DNA of 5,116 nucleotides from Actinomycetota bacterium (lineage in GTDB: Bacteria; Actinomycetota; Thermoleophilia; Gaiellales; Gaiellaceae). Within the stretch, counting starts at the first letter, position 1, and every line of letters begins with the position of its first letter. The notes below the pieces were generated by a model. That model did not search any database. It saw only the letters and a list, made by a program, of their open reading frames with translations, and had not been told where the DNA came from. Positions 1 to 5,116 of the stretch are shown here, one piece after another. The stretch spans positions 1 to 5,116 of the forward strand of contig JACDGR010000272.1 of the NCBI GenBank assembly GCA_013821525.1, given 5' to 3'. The position numbers were made by a program, and so were the translations under genes.

Positions 1-335
1 GTCGGCGGCAGCTCGCCCGTCAGGTGCTCGAGCTCGCGAAACGCGTCGCGCTGCAGCTCCACCGCTGCGACCTCGAGATCCGACGAGCTGTAATCGGGTT
101 TCGCGCGCAGATCGTCCAGCGCGACGTTCGTGGCGATCGTGAACACCCACGCCCGTAGATGCCTGCCGTGTTCCAGGCGGTCATACGCGCGGAGGGCACG
201 CAGGAACGTCTCCTGCCACGCATCCTCGGCGCGCGGCCCGAGGAGCCGGCGCAGGTACCCGAGCACCTCGTCACGCTGGGCGAGATAGAACCGCTCGAAC
301 GGCGGGATCTGCTCGGTTGCCACGTTCCCCATCAT
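1..335 (-). CDS. ECF/sigma-70 family RNA polymerase sigma factor, N-terminal part (cut by left edge)
   Basis: The reverse strand is open from ATG at 335 to the window edge, giving 111 residues without a stop. Residues 13-32 (starting FERFYLAQRDEVLGYL) and 36-54 (AEDAWQETFLRALRAYDRL) match sigma region 2.1-2.2, the helices that grip the RNA polymerase beta-prime clamp. Residues 60-79 (LRAWVFTIATNVALDDLRAK) match region 2.3-2.4, which melts and reads the -10 element. A linker follows, and the visible end, residues 105-111 (LTGELPP), looks like the entry to region 4, which recognises the -35 element and lies outside the window. The start is uncertain: ATG 335, ATG 332 and an in-frame GTG at 323 are all possible, and none has a good Shine-Dalgarno. 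The gene diverges from the kinase gene with almost no gap. No anti-sigma factor is visible. The family call is firm; the ECF subgroup and target promoters cannot be told. Confidence 0.88.
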   Translation of the reverse strand, partial: MMGNVATEQIPPFERFYLAQRDEVLGYLRRLLGPRAEDAWQETFLRALRAYDRLEHGRHLRAWVFTIATNVALDDLRAKPDYSSSDLEVAAVELQRDAFRELEHLTGELPP

Positions 336-351
336 CCGTTGAAACGTGGCA
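318..351. repeat. Perfect 9-bp inverted repeat between divergent sigma and kinase genes (candidate operator)
   Basis: TGCCACGTT at 318-326 is exactly complementary to AACGTGGCA at 343-351, with a 16-bp spacer. The symmetry centre (about 334.5) falls on the sigma gene ATG at 335-333. The right arm ends directly at the AGGG ribosome-binding site of the kinase gene. A dimeric regulator bound here could control both genes, or the RNA of either strand could fold with a start codon in the loop or arm. This is inferred from symmetry and position; no known regulator motif was recognised. Confidence 0.4.
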
Positions 352-354
352 GGG
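351..354 (+). promoter_or_regulatory. Shine-Dalgarno that favours the GTG 364 start of the kinase gene
   Basis: AGGG at 351-354 lies 9 nt before GTG at 364. The alternative in-frame GTG at 346 has no comparable purine run upstream and sits inside the inverted-repeat arm, so 364 is the better start. Confidence 0.5.
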
Positions 355-363
355 TGCGAAATC

Positions 364-1149
364 GTGAGATGCGCCGTCGTCGGACACGTCGAATGGGTCG
401 AGTTTGCACGCGTGCCTGCGTTTCCGGCCGCGGGCAGCATCGTGCACGCGAGCGAGACGTGGTCGGAACCGGCCGGAGGCGGTGCCGTCGTTGCGCGGCA
501 GATTGCGCTCCTCGCCGGCCGGTGCGAGCTCTTCACGGCCCTCGGTGACGACGACCTCGGGCACGAGTCGGCACGACGGCTCGCAGCGCTCGGCATCGAC
601 GTCCACGCACGGCACGGGGGCCAGACGAGACGAGCCTGGACACACGTCGACGGGGATGGCGAGCGAACGATCACCGTGCTCGGCGACAAGCTGGTGCCGC
701 AAGGCCCGCTGCCGTTGCACGGGTACGACGCAGTGTTCTTCGTCTCAGGCGACGTCGAGGCGCTGCGTTCTGCCCGCTCGGCGCGCCTGCTTGCCGCCAC
801 GTTGCGGGAAGGGCCGACGCTTGCGGCCGCTCACGTGCAACTCGATCTCCTCGTCGGGAGCCTGAACGACGAGGGCGAGCGGCTCGACGACGCGGTCGAG
901 GCGGCGGTCGTGGTGCTCACCGACGGCGCCGCCGGAGGAACGGTGAACGGCGAGCGGTTCAAGGCGGTCGCGCCGCCTGCCGCGATCTCCGACGCGTACG
1001 GCGCGGGCGACTCGTTCGCGGCCGCGCTCCTCGTCGGCCTGGCGCGCGGCGACGCGCTACCCGCGGCGCTCGACCTTGCAGCGCGCGCAGGTGCAGCAGT
1101 GATCACGGGGCGGGGGCCCTACAGCGCGCAGCTAACGTCTCCGGCATGA
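364..1149 (+). CDS. PfkB-family carbohydrate/nucleoside kinase homologue, substrate unknown
   Basis: This 261-residue protein has the PfkB (ribokinase-like) fold signature, so it probably transfers phosphate from ATP to a sugar or nucleoside hydroxyl in the cytoplasm. The C-terminal family motif is clear: residues 210-217 read DAYGAGDS, with D216 as the expected catalytic base and the GAG forming the anion hole. The N-terminal half opens with a beta strand (AVVGHVEWVEF) and has a glycine cluster at 38-40 followed by A-V-V-A. In ribokinases this place usually holds GG-x3-N-x-A, so the substrate-contacting Asn is not obvious here. The protein is also shorter than the usual 300 or so residues. 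GTG 364 is preferred because of AGGG at 351-354; GTG 346 would add six residues. The stop overlaps the next start (ATGA, 1146-1149), which suggests cotranscription and coupled translation with the MOSC gene. Fold assignment is solid, substrate is open, and loss of activity is possible. Confidence 0.82.
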   Translation: MRCAVVGHVEWVEFARVPAFPAAGSIVHASETWSEPAGGGAVVARQIALLAGRCELFTALGDDDLGHESARRLAALGIDVHARHGGQTRRAWTHVDGDGERTITVLGDKLVPQGPLPLHGYDAVFFVSGDVEALRSARSARLLAATLREGPTLAAAHVQLDLLVGSLNDEGERLDDAVEAAVVVLTDGAAGGTVNGERFKAVAPPAAISDAYGAGDSFAAALLVGLARGDALPAALDLAARAGAAVITGRGPYSAQLTSPA

Positions 1150-1919
1150 GCGCACGCGTCTCGTGGATCTCGCTGACACCGGTGAAGGCGTTGGCGCTCG
1201 AGCAGGTCGAGCAGGTCGAGCTGCGGGAGGACGGTCTTCGCGGTGACCGCCGCTTCTACCTCGTCGACGAGAACGACCGGCTCGTCAACGACACGGGCAA
1301 GAACGGGCCGCTGCAGACAGTGCACGGCCTCTACGACGAGGAGGCCGACGTCCTGTCGATGCGTTTGCCCGACGGCACCGAAGTGCGTGCCGAGGTCGAG
1401 CGCGGTGCGGAGCTGACGACGATCTTCCACGGCCATCCGCTGCCGGCCCGGTTGGCACCGGGCCCCTGGGACGCTGCCCTGTCCGATCTGATCGGAAAGG
1501 AGCTCCGGCTCGTCGCCCCCGCCTACGGCGCGGCCGACCGCGGACGTAGCGGCGCCGCATCGCTCCTTGGTACGGCGTCGTTGCACGCGCTCGCCGGCGT
1601 GCTCGGTGTCGACGAGGTCGACGCACGCAGGTTCAGGATGAGCTTCGGCGTCGAAGGCATCGCCGCGCACGAGGAGGACAGCTGGATCGGCCGTCGCGTG
1701 CAGATCGGCGCAGCAGTGGTCGTGCCTCAGGGCCACATTGGGCGATGTGTGATCACGACGCAGGATCCGGCGACCGGCCGTACAGACCTCGACACGCTGA
1801 AGGCGCTCGCGGCCTACCGGGGCGAGCTCGAGACGACCGAGCCGCTGCCCTTCGGCATCTATGCCGCCGTGGCGGAGCCTGGGCTCGTTCGCCTCGGCGA
1901 CGCCGTCGCCGTGCTCTAA
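1146..1919 (+). CDS. MOSC-domain protein with MOSC N-terminal beta-barrel
   Basis: This 257-residue protein resembles the MOSC_N plus MOSC pair found in YcbX- and mARC-type molybdenum-cofactor enzymes. The N-terminal barrel shows TPVKAL (residues 11-16) and the typical GDRRFYLVDENDRLVN run (33-48). The MOSC part carries RMSFGVEG near residue 160 and GRCVITTQDPATGRTD, in which Cys201 is the position expected to bind sulfur or molybdenum. No ferredoxin domain follows, unlike E. coli YcbX, so any electron partner would be separate. The family is thought to move sulfur or hold Moco for reduction of N-hydroxylated compounds; the specific substrate cannot be read here. ATG 1146 overlaps the kinase stop by 4 nt and lacks a good Shine-Dalgarno, so it probably depends on translational coupling. 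The gene ends 104 bp before mraZ. Confidence 0.85.
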   Translation: MSARVSWISLTPVKALALEQVEQVELREDGLRGDRRFYLVDENDRLVNDTGKNGPLQTVHGLYDEEADVLSMRLPDGTEVRAEVERGAELTTIFHGHPLPARLAPGPWDAALSDLIGKELRLVAPAYGAADRGRSGAASLLGTASLHALAGVLGVDEVDARRFRMSFGVEGIAAHEEDSWIGRRVQIGAAVVVPQGHIGRCVITTQDPATGRTDLDTLKALAAYRGELETTEPLPFGIYAAVAEPGLVRLGDAVAVL

Positions 1920-1979
1920 CCCCCGGCGCGGTCGAGCGTGTGCGGCGCGGAGGTGGCCTCGCCACGCCCGGGCGGGCTC

Positions 1980-2008
1980 TTTACAAGTGGGAGATAGTGG
2001 GGTACAGT
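1980..2008 (+). promoter_or_regulatory. Predicted housekeeping-sigma promoter of the mraZ operon
   Basis: TTTACA at 1980-1985 matches the -35 consensus TTGACA in 5 of 6 bases. TACAGT at 2003-2008 matches the -10 consensus TATAAT in 4 of 6. The spacer (1986-2002) is exactly 17 bp. Transcription would start around 2014-2016, leaving an mRNA leader of only about 8-10 nt before the mraZ ATG. The promoter lies in the only intergenic space of the + strand run and is less GC-rich than its surroundings. It is a prediction from sequence only. Confidence 0.65.
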
Positions 2009-2020
2009 GGGGATCAGTGG
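1986..2020 (+). promoter_or_regulatory. Four MraZ boxes (AGTGG at 10-bp spacing), the MraZ operator
   Basis: AGTGG occurs at 1986-1990, 1996-2000, 2006-2010 and 2016-2020, each exactly 10 bp from the next. The first three are followed by G (AGTGGG) and the last by A. MraZ proteins are known to bind short direct repeats (TGGGN with 5-nt spacers in E. coli, AAAGTG-type repeats in mollicutes) upstream of their own gene. The same-face 10-bp spacing fits the ring-shaped MraZ oligomer. Boxes 1 and 2 lie in the promoter spacer, box 3 overlaps the -10 element, and box 4 lies at the predicted transcription start, so binding should block RNA polymerase. Confidence 0.85.
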
Positions 2021-2023
2021 ACC

Positions 2024-2446
2024 ATGCTGCTCGGCGAACATGAACACTCCCTCGACGACAAGAACCGCCTCACATTGCCCGCGAAGCTGCGCGCAGCCTT
2101 CGAGGAGGGTGTTGTCGTCACCAAGGGCCTCGACGGCTGCCTCTTCGCGTATCCGCGCGACGAGTGGGAGGGAATGGTGAGCCGTCTGAAGACGCTCGAC
2201 CCGCTCGCCGAGGCGACGCGCAAGCTGCACCGCCACTTCTTCGGCGGCGCCGCCCAGGGCGAGCTCGACCGCCAGGGGCGCATGGTGTTGCCCCCGACGC
2301 TGATCGAGCACGCGGGGCTCGGGCGCGAGGTGACGGTCGCCGGCGTTCACGACCATCTGGAGATCTGGGATCGCGCCAAATGGCGCCAACAGCTGCACGA
2401 GGCCGAAGGGAGCGCGGAAGATGTTGCCGAGCGTCTTGCCAACTGA
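2024..2446 (+). CDS. mraZ: Transcriptional regulator MraZ
   Basis: This 140-residue protein is of normal MraZ length and is the first gene of the division/cell-wall cluster. It has the two AbrB-like (SpoVT/MraZ) swapped-hairpin repeats. The first is residues 5-23, with DDKNRLTLPAKLR at 11-23; the second is residues 78-93, with ELDRQGRMVLPPTL at 80-93. Each carries the D-x-x-x-R core (D11 and R15; D82 and R86) used for DNA contact. HFFGGAAQGELD is the usual link between them. MraZ forms a ring oligomer, binds repeats before its own gene and usually represses the operon. The cognate repeats are present immediately upstream. ATG 2024 gives the standard N-terminus (MLLGEHEHSLD); in-frame GTG 1997 would add nine non-conserved residues. 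No well-placed Shine-Dalgarno is seen. The 3' end overlaps rsmH by 26 bp. Confidence 0.97.
   Translation: MLLGEHEHSLDDKNRLTLPAKLRAAFEEGVVVTKGLDGCLFAYPRDEWEGMVSRLKTLDPLAEATRKLHRHFFGGAAQGELDRQGRMVLPPTLIEHAGLGREVTVAGVHDHLEIWDRAKWRQQLHEAEGSAEDVAERLAN
2407..2412 (+). promoter_or_regulatory. Ribosome-binding site of rsmH inside the mraZ 3' end
   Basis: AGGGAG at 2407-2412 lies 8 nt before ATG 2421. It supports the ATG that overlaps mraZ over later in-frame TTG codons (2424, 2436). Confidence 0.7.
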
Positions 2447-3374
2447 GTCCGACCACATCCCCGTCCTCGCCGACGAGATCGTCGCCACTCTCGACCCGCG
2501 CCCGGGCGAGACCGTCGTCGATGCGACCTTCGGCGCAGGCGGGCACTCGACACTGCTCGCCTCGCGCCTTCAGGGCGACGGCAAGCTGATCGCGATCGAT
2601 CGCGATCCGACTGTTGCACCCTTCTTCGACCGCTTCCGGCATGCGACCGCCGTCAAGTCACGGCTCCTGCACGGCGAGTTCTCGACCTCGCTCGAGCAGC
2701 TCGCAGGTAACGGCGTCCGGGCCGACGTGATCCTGCTCGACCTCGGTGTCTCCTCGATGCAGCTCGATCGTCCCGAGCGCGGGTTCTCGTACGCCGTCGA
2801 CGCGCCGCTCGACATGCGGATGGATCCGAGCTCGGAGCTCTCCGCCCGCCAGCTCGTCAATGACGCAGAAGAGCGTGAGCTCGCAGACATCTTCAAGCGC
2901 TATGGCGAGGAGCGGTACGCGCGACCGATCGCGCGCGCAATCGCCAAGCGCCGCAAGCAGGAGCCGTTCGAGCGCACGGGCGATCTCGTCGAGACGATCA
3001 AGGCAGCGATCCCGGCCCCCGCACGATTCGGCGAGGGTCATCCGGCGAAGCGGGTCTTTCAGGCGTTGCGCATCGAGGTCAACGACGAGCTCGGAGCCGT
3101 CGAACGTGCCCTCCCGGCAGCGCTCGAGATGCTGCGGCCCGGTGGCCGGCTCGGCGTCATCTCGTTCCACTCGCTCGAGGATCGGATCGTCAAACGGTTC
3201 CTGCGCGCACAGGAGCAGGGGTGCACGTGCCCACCCGATTTCCCGGTCTGCGTGTGCGGCTCCGAGCCGTCGATGCGTGCGACACCGCGCCGTGCAATTC
3301 GTCCCGGCGCGGCCGAGGTCGCACGCAATCCGCGCGCCCAGTCCGCGCGCCTCCGTGTGGGGACGAAGGTCTGA
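2421..3374 (+). CDS. rsmH: 16S rRNA (cytosine-1402-N4)-methyltransferase RsmH (MraW)
   Basis: This 317-residue protein is full length for the family. RsmH methylates N4 of C1402 of 16S rRNA with S-adenosylmethionine, tuning the ribosomal P site. Family motifs appear in order: HIPVL (12-16); DATFGAGGHS (34-43), the SAM-binding loop; AIDRDP (58-63), the acidic end of strand 2; DLGVSSMQLD (107-116), the catalytic-site motif; GFS and PLDMRMD just after it; RVFQALRIEVNDEL (near 210-225); and SFHSLEDR (248-255). Near the C-terminus lie four cysteines, C268, C270, C277 and C279, in a CxC-x6-CxC arrangement around PPDFPV, common in this family and possibly structural. NPRAQSARLR near the end replaces the usual NPRxRSAxLR. 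The ATG overlaps mraZ by 26 bp and has a good Shine-Dalgarno. The stop shares one base with the next start (TGATG, 3372-3376). Confidence 0.97.
   Translation: MLPSVLPTESDHIPVLADEIVATLDPRPGETVVDATFGAGGHSTLLASRLQGDGKLIAIDRDPTVAPFFDRFRHATAVKSRLLHGEFSTSLEQLAGNGVRADVILLDLGVSSMQLDRPERGFSYAVDAPLDMRMDPSSELSARQLVNDAEERELADIFKRYGEERYARPIARAIAKRRKQEPFERTGDLVETIKAAIPAPARFGEGHPAKRVFQALRIEVNDELGAVERALPAALEMLRPGGRLGVISFHSLEDRIVKRFLRAQEQGCTCPPDFPVCVCGSEPSMRATPRRAIRPGAAEVARNPRAQSARLRVGTKV
2588..2607. repeat. Perfect 20-bp palindrome inside rsmH
   Basis: GATCGCGATCGATCGCGATC equals its own reverse complement and holds four GATC sites. It encodes the conserved strand-2 region of RsmH (IAIDRD), so codon choice in a GC-rich gene explains most of it. 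No regulatory role is claimed. Confidence 0.6.
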
Positions 3375-3742
3375 TGGCATCGCTCTCGCACGCTCAGGCA
3401 GCAGTCGCCGAACCCGTCGTCCGGCCTCGCAGGCGTGCCAAGCCCGTAGTCCGTACCCGCAGGAAGACACAGGCGCGCGCCCGTGGCGGAATCCTCTGGA
3501 TCGCGATCAGCGGGATTCTGCTCGCGGGCGTCGTATTCGTGAACGTGGCCGTCCTCAGGTTGAACATCGGGCTCGACAACGCGAACTCGGAGCGGACGAA
3601 GCTGCGCGCCGAGAACGCAGCGCTCGAGTCGCAGCTCTCGGCCCAGCTTCGCTCCGGCCGGATCCAGGCGCGGGCCGTGACGCAATTCGGCCTCGAGTAC
3701 CAGGATCCAGCCCAGTACGGATACGTCAACCTCGCGAAGTGA
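3374..3742 (+). CDS. ftsL: FtsL-like septal division protein (bitopic, coiled coil)
   Basis: This 122-residue protein has the FtsL/DivIC layout. It has a basic cytoplasmic tail (residues 1-37, very rich in Arg and Lys), one transmembrane helix (about 40-63, starting ILWIAISGILLAGVVF), then a leucine/glutamate heptad-like coiled coil (about 66-92, with SERTKLRAENAALESQLSAQ) and a short end that includes QARAVTQFGLEYQDPAQ. FtsL-type proteins join FtsB and FtsQ outside the membrane and switch on the FtsW-FtsI synthase. Sequence identity in this family is low, so the call rests on topology plus position between rsmH and ftsI, the standard ftsL slot. ATG 3374 overlaps the rsmH stop by one base and has GAAGG at 3365-3369. 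The tail carries a tandem ten-residue repeat (PVVRPRR at 14-20, PVVRTRR at 24-30). The stop overlaps the ftsI start (GTGA). Confidence 0.85.
   Translation: MASLSHAQAAVAEPVVRPRRRAKPVVRTRRKTQARARGGILWIAISGILLAGVVFVNVAVLRLNIGLDNANSERTKLRAENAALESQLSAQLRSGRIQARAVTQFGLEYQDPAQYGYVNLAK
3413..3472 (+). repeat. Tandem 30-bp imperfect duplication in the ftsL cytoplasmic tail
   Basis: The unit at 3413-3442 is repeated at 3443-3472. The first 21 bases of each unit agree at 17 positions, and the protein reads PVVRPRR then PVVRTRR in frame at 10-residue spacing. The last 9 bases have diverged. An old in-frame duplication is the simplest reading. Confidence 0.55.
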
Positions 3743-5116
3743 GCTCCAACAAGCAGGCCAACCGCCGCATCCGCCTGCTGCTCGCAGCTTTCGTTCTCAT
3801 CTTCATCGGCACGCTCGGCCGGGCGGTCTGGATTCAGGGCGTGAACGCCGCCTCACTCGGCAAGCAGGCCGAGCAACAGCACCGCGAGTCGATCGCGATC
3901 CCTGCGGGCCGCGGCACGATCTTCGATCGAATGGGCATCCAGCTCGCGATCGGCGAGCAGACGACGACCGTCTACGCCGACCCGCGCCAGGTCACGCAGG
4001 CGCGCGCGATTGCCGTCGCCGCGCACACGTTGCTCGGTGCCGACGCGAACGTCCTCTATCCGCAACTACTCGACAAGAAGAAGGGCTTCATCTACGTCGA
4101 ACGGTTCGCCGACTCGAAGGCCGCCGATGCGTTCATGAAGAAGGGCTTCGCCGGAGTCAACGTCTACCAGGAGGAGAAGCGCTCTTACCCGCAGGGTGCA
4201 ACCGGCTCGCAGCTCGTCGGTTACGCAGGAACCGACAACAAGGGCCTCGCCGGTCTCGAGGTGGAGTACGACAAGTCACTGACCGGCTCACCCGGGCAGC
4301 AAACGATCGTCCGCGATCCGTTCGGCCGCGCGATCAACGTCGTCAGCGCCACGCCGGAGCGCCAGGGCAAGGACGTCTACACGACGATCGATCACACGAT
4401 TCAGACGAATGCCGAGGCCGTGCTGCGCGAGACGGTTCAGCACTGGGGTGCGAAATCGGCGAATGCAGTCGTGCTCGACCCGCGCACCGGCGCAGTGCTC
4501 GCCATGGCGCAGGCGCCTGGGTACGACGCGAACCGCGCCAACAAGGTGTCGTTCGCCCTGCAGCGGAACCGTGGGGTCACCGACACGTTCGAGCCCGGCT
4601 CGACTTTCAAGCTGGTGACGATCGCCGGCGCGCTCTCGCAGCGGATCGTCACGCCGTCGTCCGCGTTCCTGCTTCCGTACTCGATCCCGGTCGCAGACCG
4701 GGTGATCCACGACGCGGAGTTGCGCGGCACCGAGAGACTGAGCGTCTCGCAGATCCTGTCGCGCTCGTCGAACGTCGGTGCGGTGACGATCGCCGAGAAG
4801 CTCGGCTCGACGGCGTTGATGGACTGGATCCACAAGTTCGGGTTCGGCACGAAGACCGGCATCGACTACCCGGGTGAGAGCCCGGGGCAGGTTCTGCCGC
4901 TCGAGCAGTGGTCGGGGTCGACGATCGGCAACGTGCCGATCGGGCAGGGAATCGCCGTCACGCCGATCCAGCTCGCGGCCGCCTACGCCGCGATCGCAAA
5001 CGGCGGTGTCTGGATCGAGCCACACCTCGTCGACCGGGTCGGCGGGCGCGTGCTCCATTCGTTTGCGCACCGGCGAATCGTGCTCCCGGCAGTCAACGAG
5101 GAGCTGAAGACGATGC
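3739..5116 (+). CDS. ftsI: Class B penicillin-binding protein FtsI (PBP3), cut by right edge
   Basis: The window holds 459 residues, so roughly the last fifth of a typical 570-600 residue FtsI is missing. FtsI is the septal D,D-transpeptidase that crosslinks peptidoglycan. Seen in order: a short basic cytoplasmic start; one transmembrane helix (about 11-33); the dimerisation (pedestal) domain motif GRGTIFDRMG (57-66, with Met where Asn is usual); QEEKRSYPQG and GLAGLEVEYDKSLTG; and then the transpeptidase domain. The catalytic serine is S288 in EPGSTFK (K291 is the general base), and the second motif is SSN at 343-345. FGFGTKTGIDYPGE (about 367-380) is the usual family segment and not the KTG active-site box, which lies past the edge. 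GTG 3739 overlaps the ftsL stop as GTGA and has no clear Shine-Dalgarno, so coupling is likely. Elongation-type PBP2 is less likely given the neighbours. Confidence 0.94.
   Translation, partial: MSSNKQANRRIRLLLAAFVLIFIGTLGRAVWIQGVNAASLGKQAEQQHRESIAIPAGRGTIFDRMGIQLAIGEQTTTVYADPRQVTQARAIAVAAHTLLGADANVLYPQLLDKKKGFIYVERFADSKAADAFMKKGFAGVNVYQEEKRSYPQGATGSQLVGYAGTDNKGLAGLEVEYDKSLTGSPGQQTIVRDPFGRAINVVSATPERQGKDVYTTIDHTIQTNAEAVLRETVQHWGAKSANAVVLDPRTGAVLAMAQAPGYDANRANKVSFALQRNRGVTDTFEPGSTFKLVTIAGALSQRIVTPSSAFLLPYSIPVADRVIHDAELRGTERLSVSQILSRSSNVGAVTIAEKLGSTALMDWIHKFGFGTKTGIDYPGESPGQVLPLEQWSGSTIGNVPIGQGIAVTPIQLAAAYAAIANGGVWIEPHLVDRVGGRVLHSFAHRRIVLPAVNEELKTM

Noticed and set aside
317..345. TTGCCA-N17-TGAAAC as a promoter for the kinase gene
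   Set aside because: The -10 match is only 3 of 6, and the spacing match is expected by chance in a region this size. The inverted repeat explains the bases better.
1200..1217. Tandem GAGCAGGTC pair in the MOSC gene (EQVEQVE)
   Set aside because: It is only two short units in an ordinary charged strand of the barrel domain, so it is probably a codon coincidence.
1966..1982. Possible terminator after the MOSC gene (GCCC/GGGC stem then TCTTT)
   Set aside because: The stem is only 4 bp with a 4-nt loop, and the short T run is part of the -35 element. It is too weak to call.
1745..2023. Long 5' extension of the mraZ frame upstream of ATG 2024
   Set aside because: It reads through the MOSC gene, the promoter and the MraZ boxes. 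Conserved MraZ sequence begins at ATG 2024.
2658..3470. Reverse-strand open frame (270 codons) opposite rsmH and ftsL
   Set aside because: It is a shadow of rsmH, with low-complexity composition and no domain.
4852..4860. KTG in FtsI taken as the third active-site motif
   Set aside because: It lies in the FGFG-x-x-TGID-x-PGE family segment, only about 28 residues after SSN. The true KTG box sits much further downstream, outside the window.
4288..5070. Long reverse-strand open frame (260 codons) opposite ftsI
   Set aside because: It is antisense to a clear FtsI with intact motifs. Its translation is Arg/Asp-rich with no recognisable domain, typical of the complement of a GC-rich gene.

Overview
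The window is uniformly GC-rich with strongly GC-ending codons. It carries the start of a division and cell-wall (dcw) cluster in the order mraZ - rsmH - ftsL-like - ftsI. The base composition, the actinobacterial look of the proteins and the gene order suggest an actinomycete-type organism. My best guess is a deep-branching class such as Thermoleophilia, but this is inferred from protein flavour and not from a marker gene. I see no sign of recent transfer, mobile elements, RNA genes or CRISPR.

Layout: (1) Positions 1-335, minus strand, hold the N-terminal 111 residues of a sigma-70/ECF-type sigma factor that runs off the left edge. (2) A very short divergent gap follows, spanned by a perfect 9-bp inverted repeat (318-351) centred on the sigma start codon. 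(3) Positions 364-1149 encode a PfkB-type sugar/nucleoside kinase homologue, and its stop overlaps the start of a MOSC-domain protein (1146-1919) as ATGA. (4) The only real intergenic space, 1920-2023, holds a recognisable promoter (TTTACA, 17 bp, TACAGT) overlaid by four 10-bp-spaced AGTGG boxes just before mraZ. This is the expected operator of MraZ, so autoregulation is likely. (5) mraZ (2024-2446), rsmH (2421-3374), an ftsL-like gene (3374-3742) and ftsI (3739 to the right edge) all overlap their neighbours and almost certainly form one translationally coupled operon.

How the genes work together: MraZ probably senses its own level and sets transcription of the operon. RsmH modifies the 16S rRNA P-site region. 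The FtsL-like bitopic coiled-coil protein and the class B penicillin-binding protein FtsI act at the septum, where FtsL-type proteins help activate FtsI for septal peptidoglycan synthesis. By cluster convention, murE, murF, mraY and other genes would follow beyond the right edge. The sigma/kinase/MOSC part has no evident functional tie to division.

The dcw part is a conserved system, so I do not claim a new one. The most informative items are non-coding: the promoter/MraZ-box overlap, the near-leaderless mraZ start it implies, and the symmetric element between the sigma and kinase genes.
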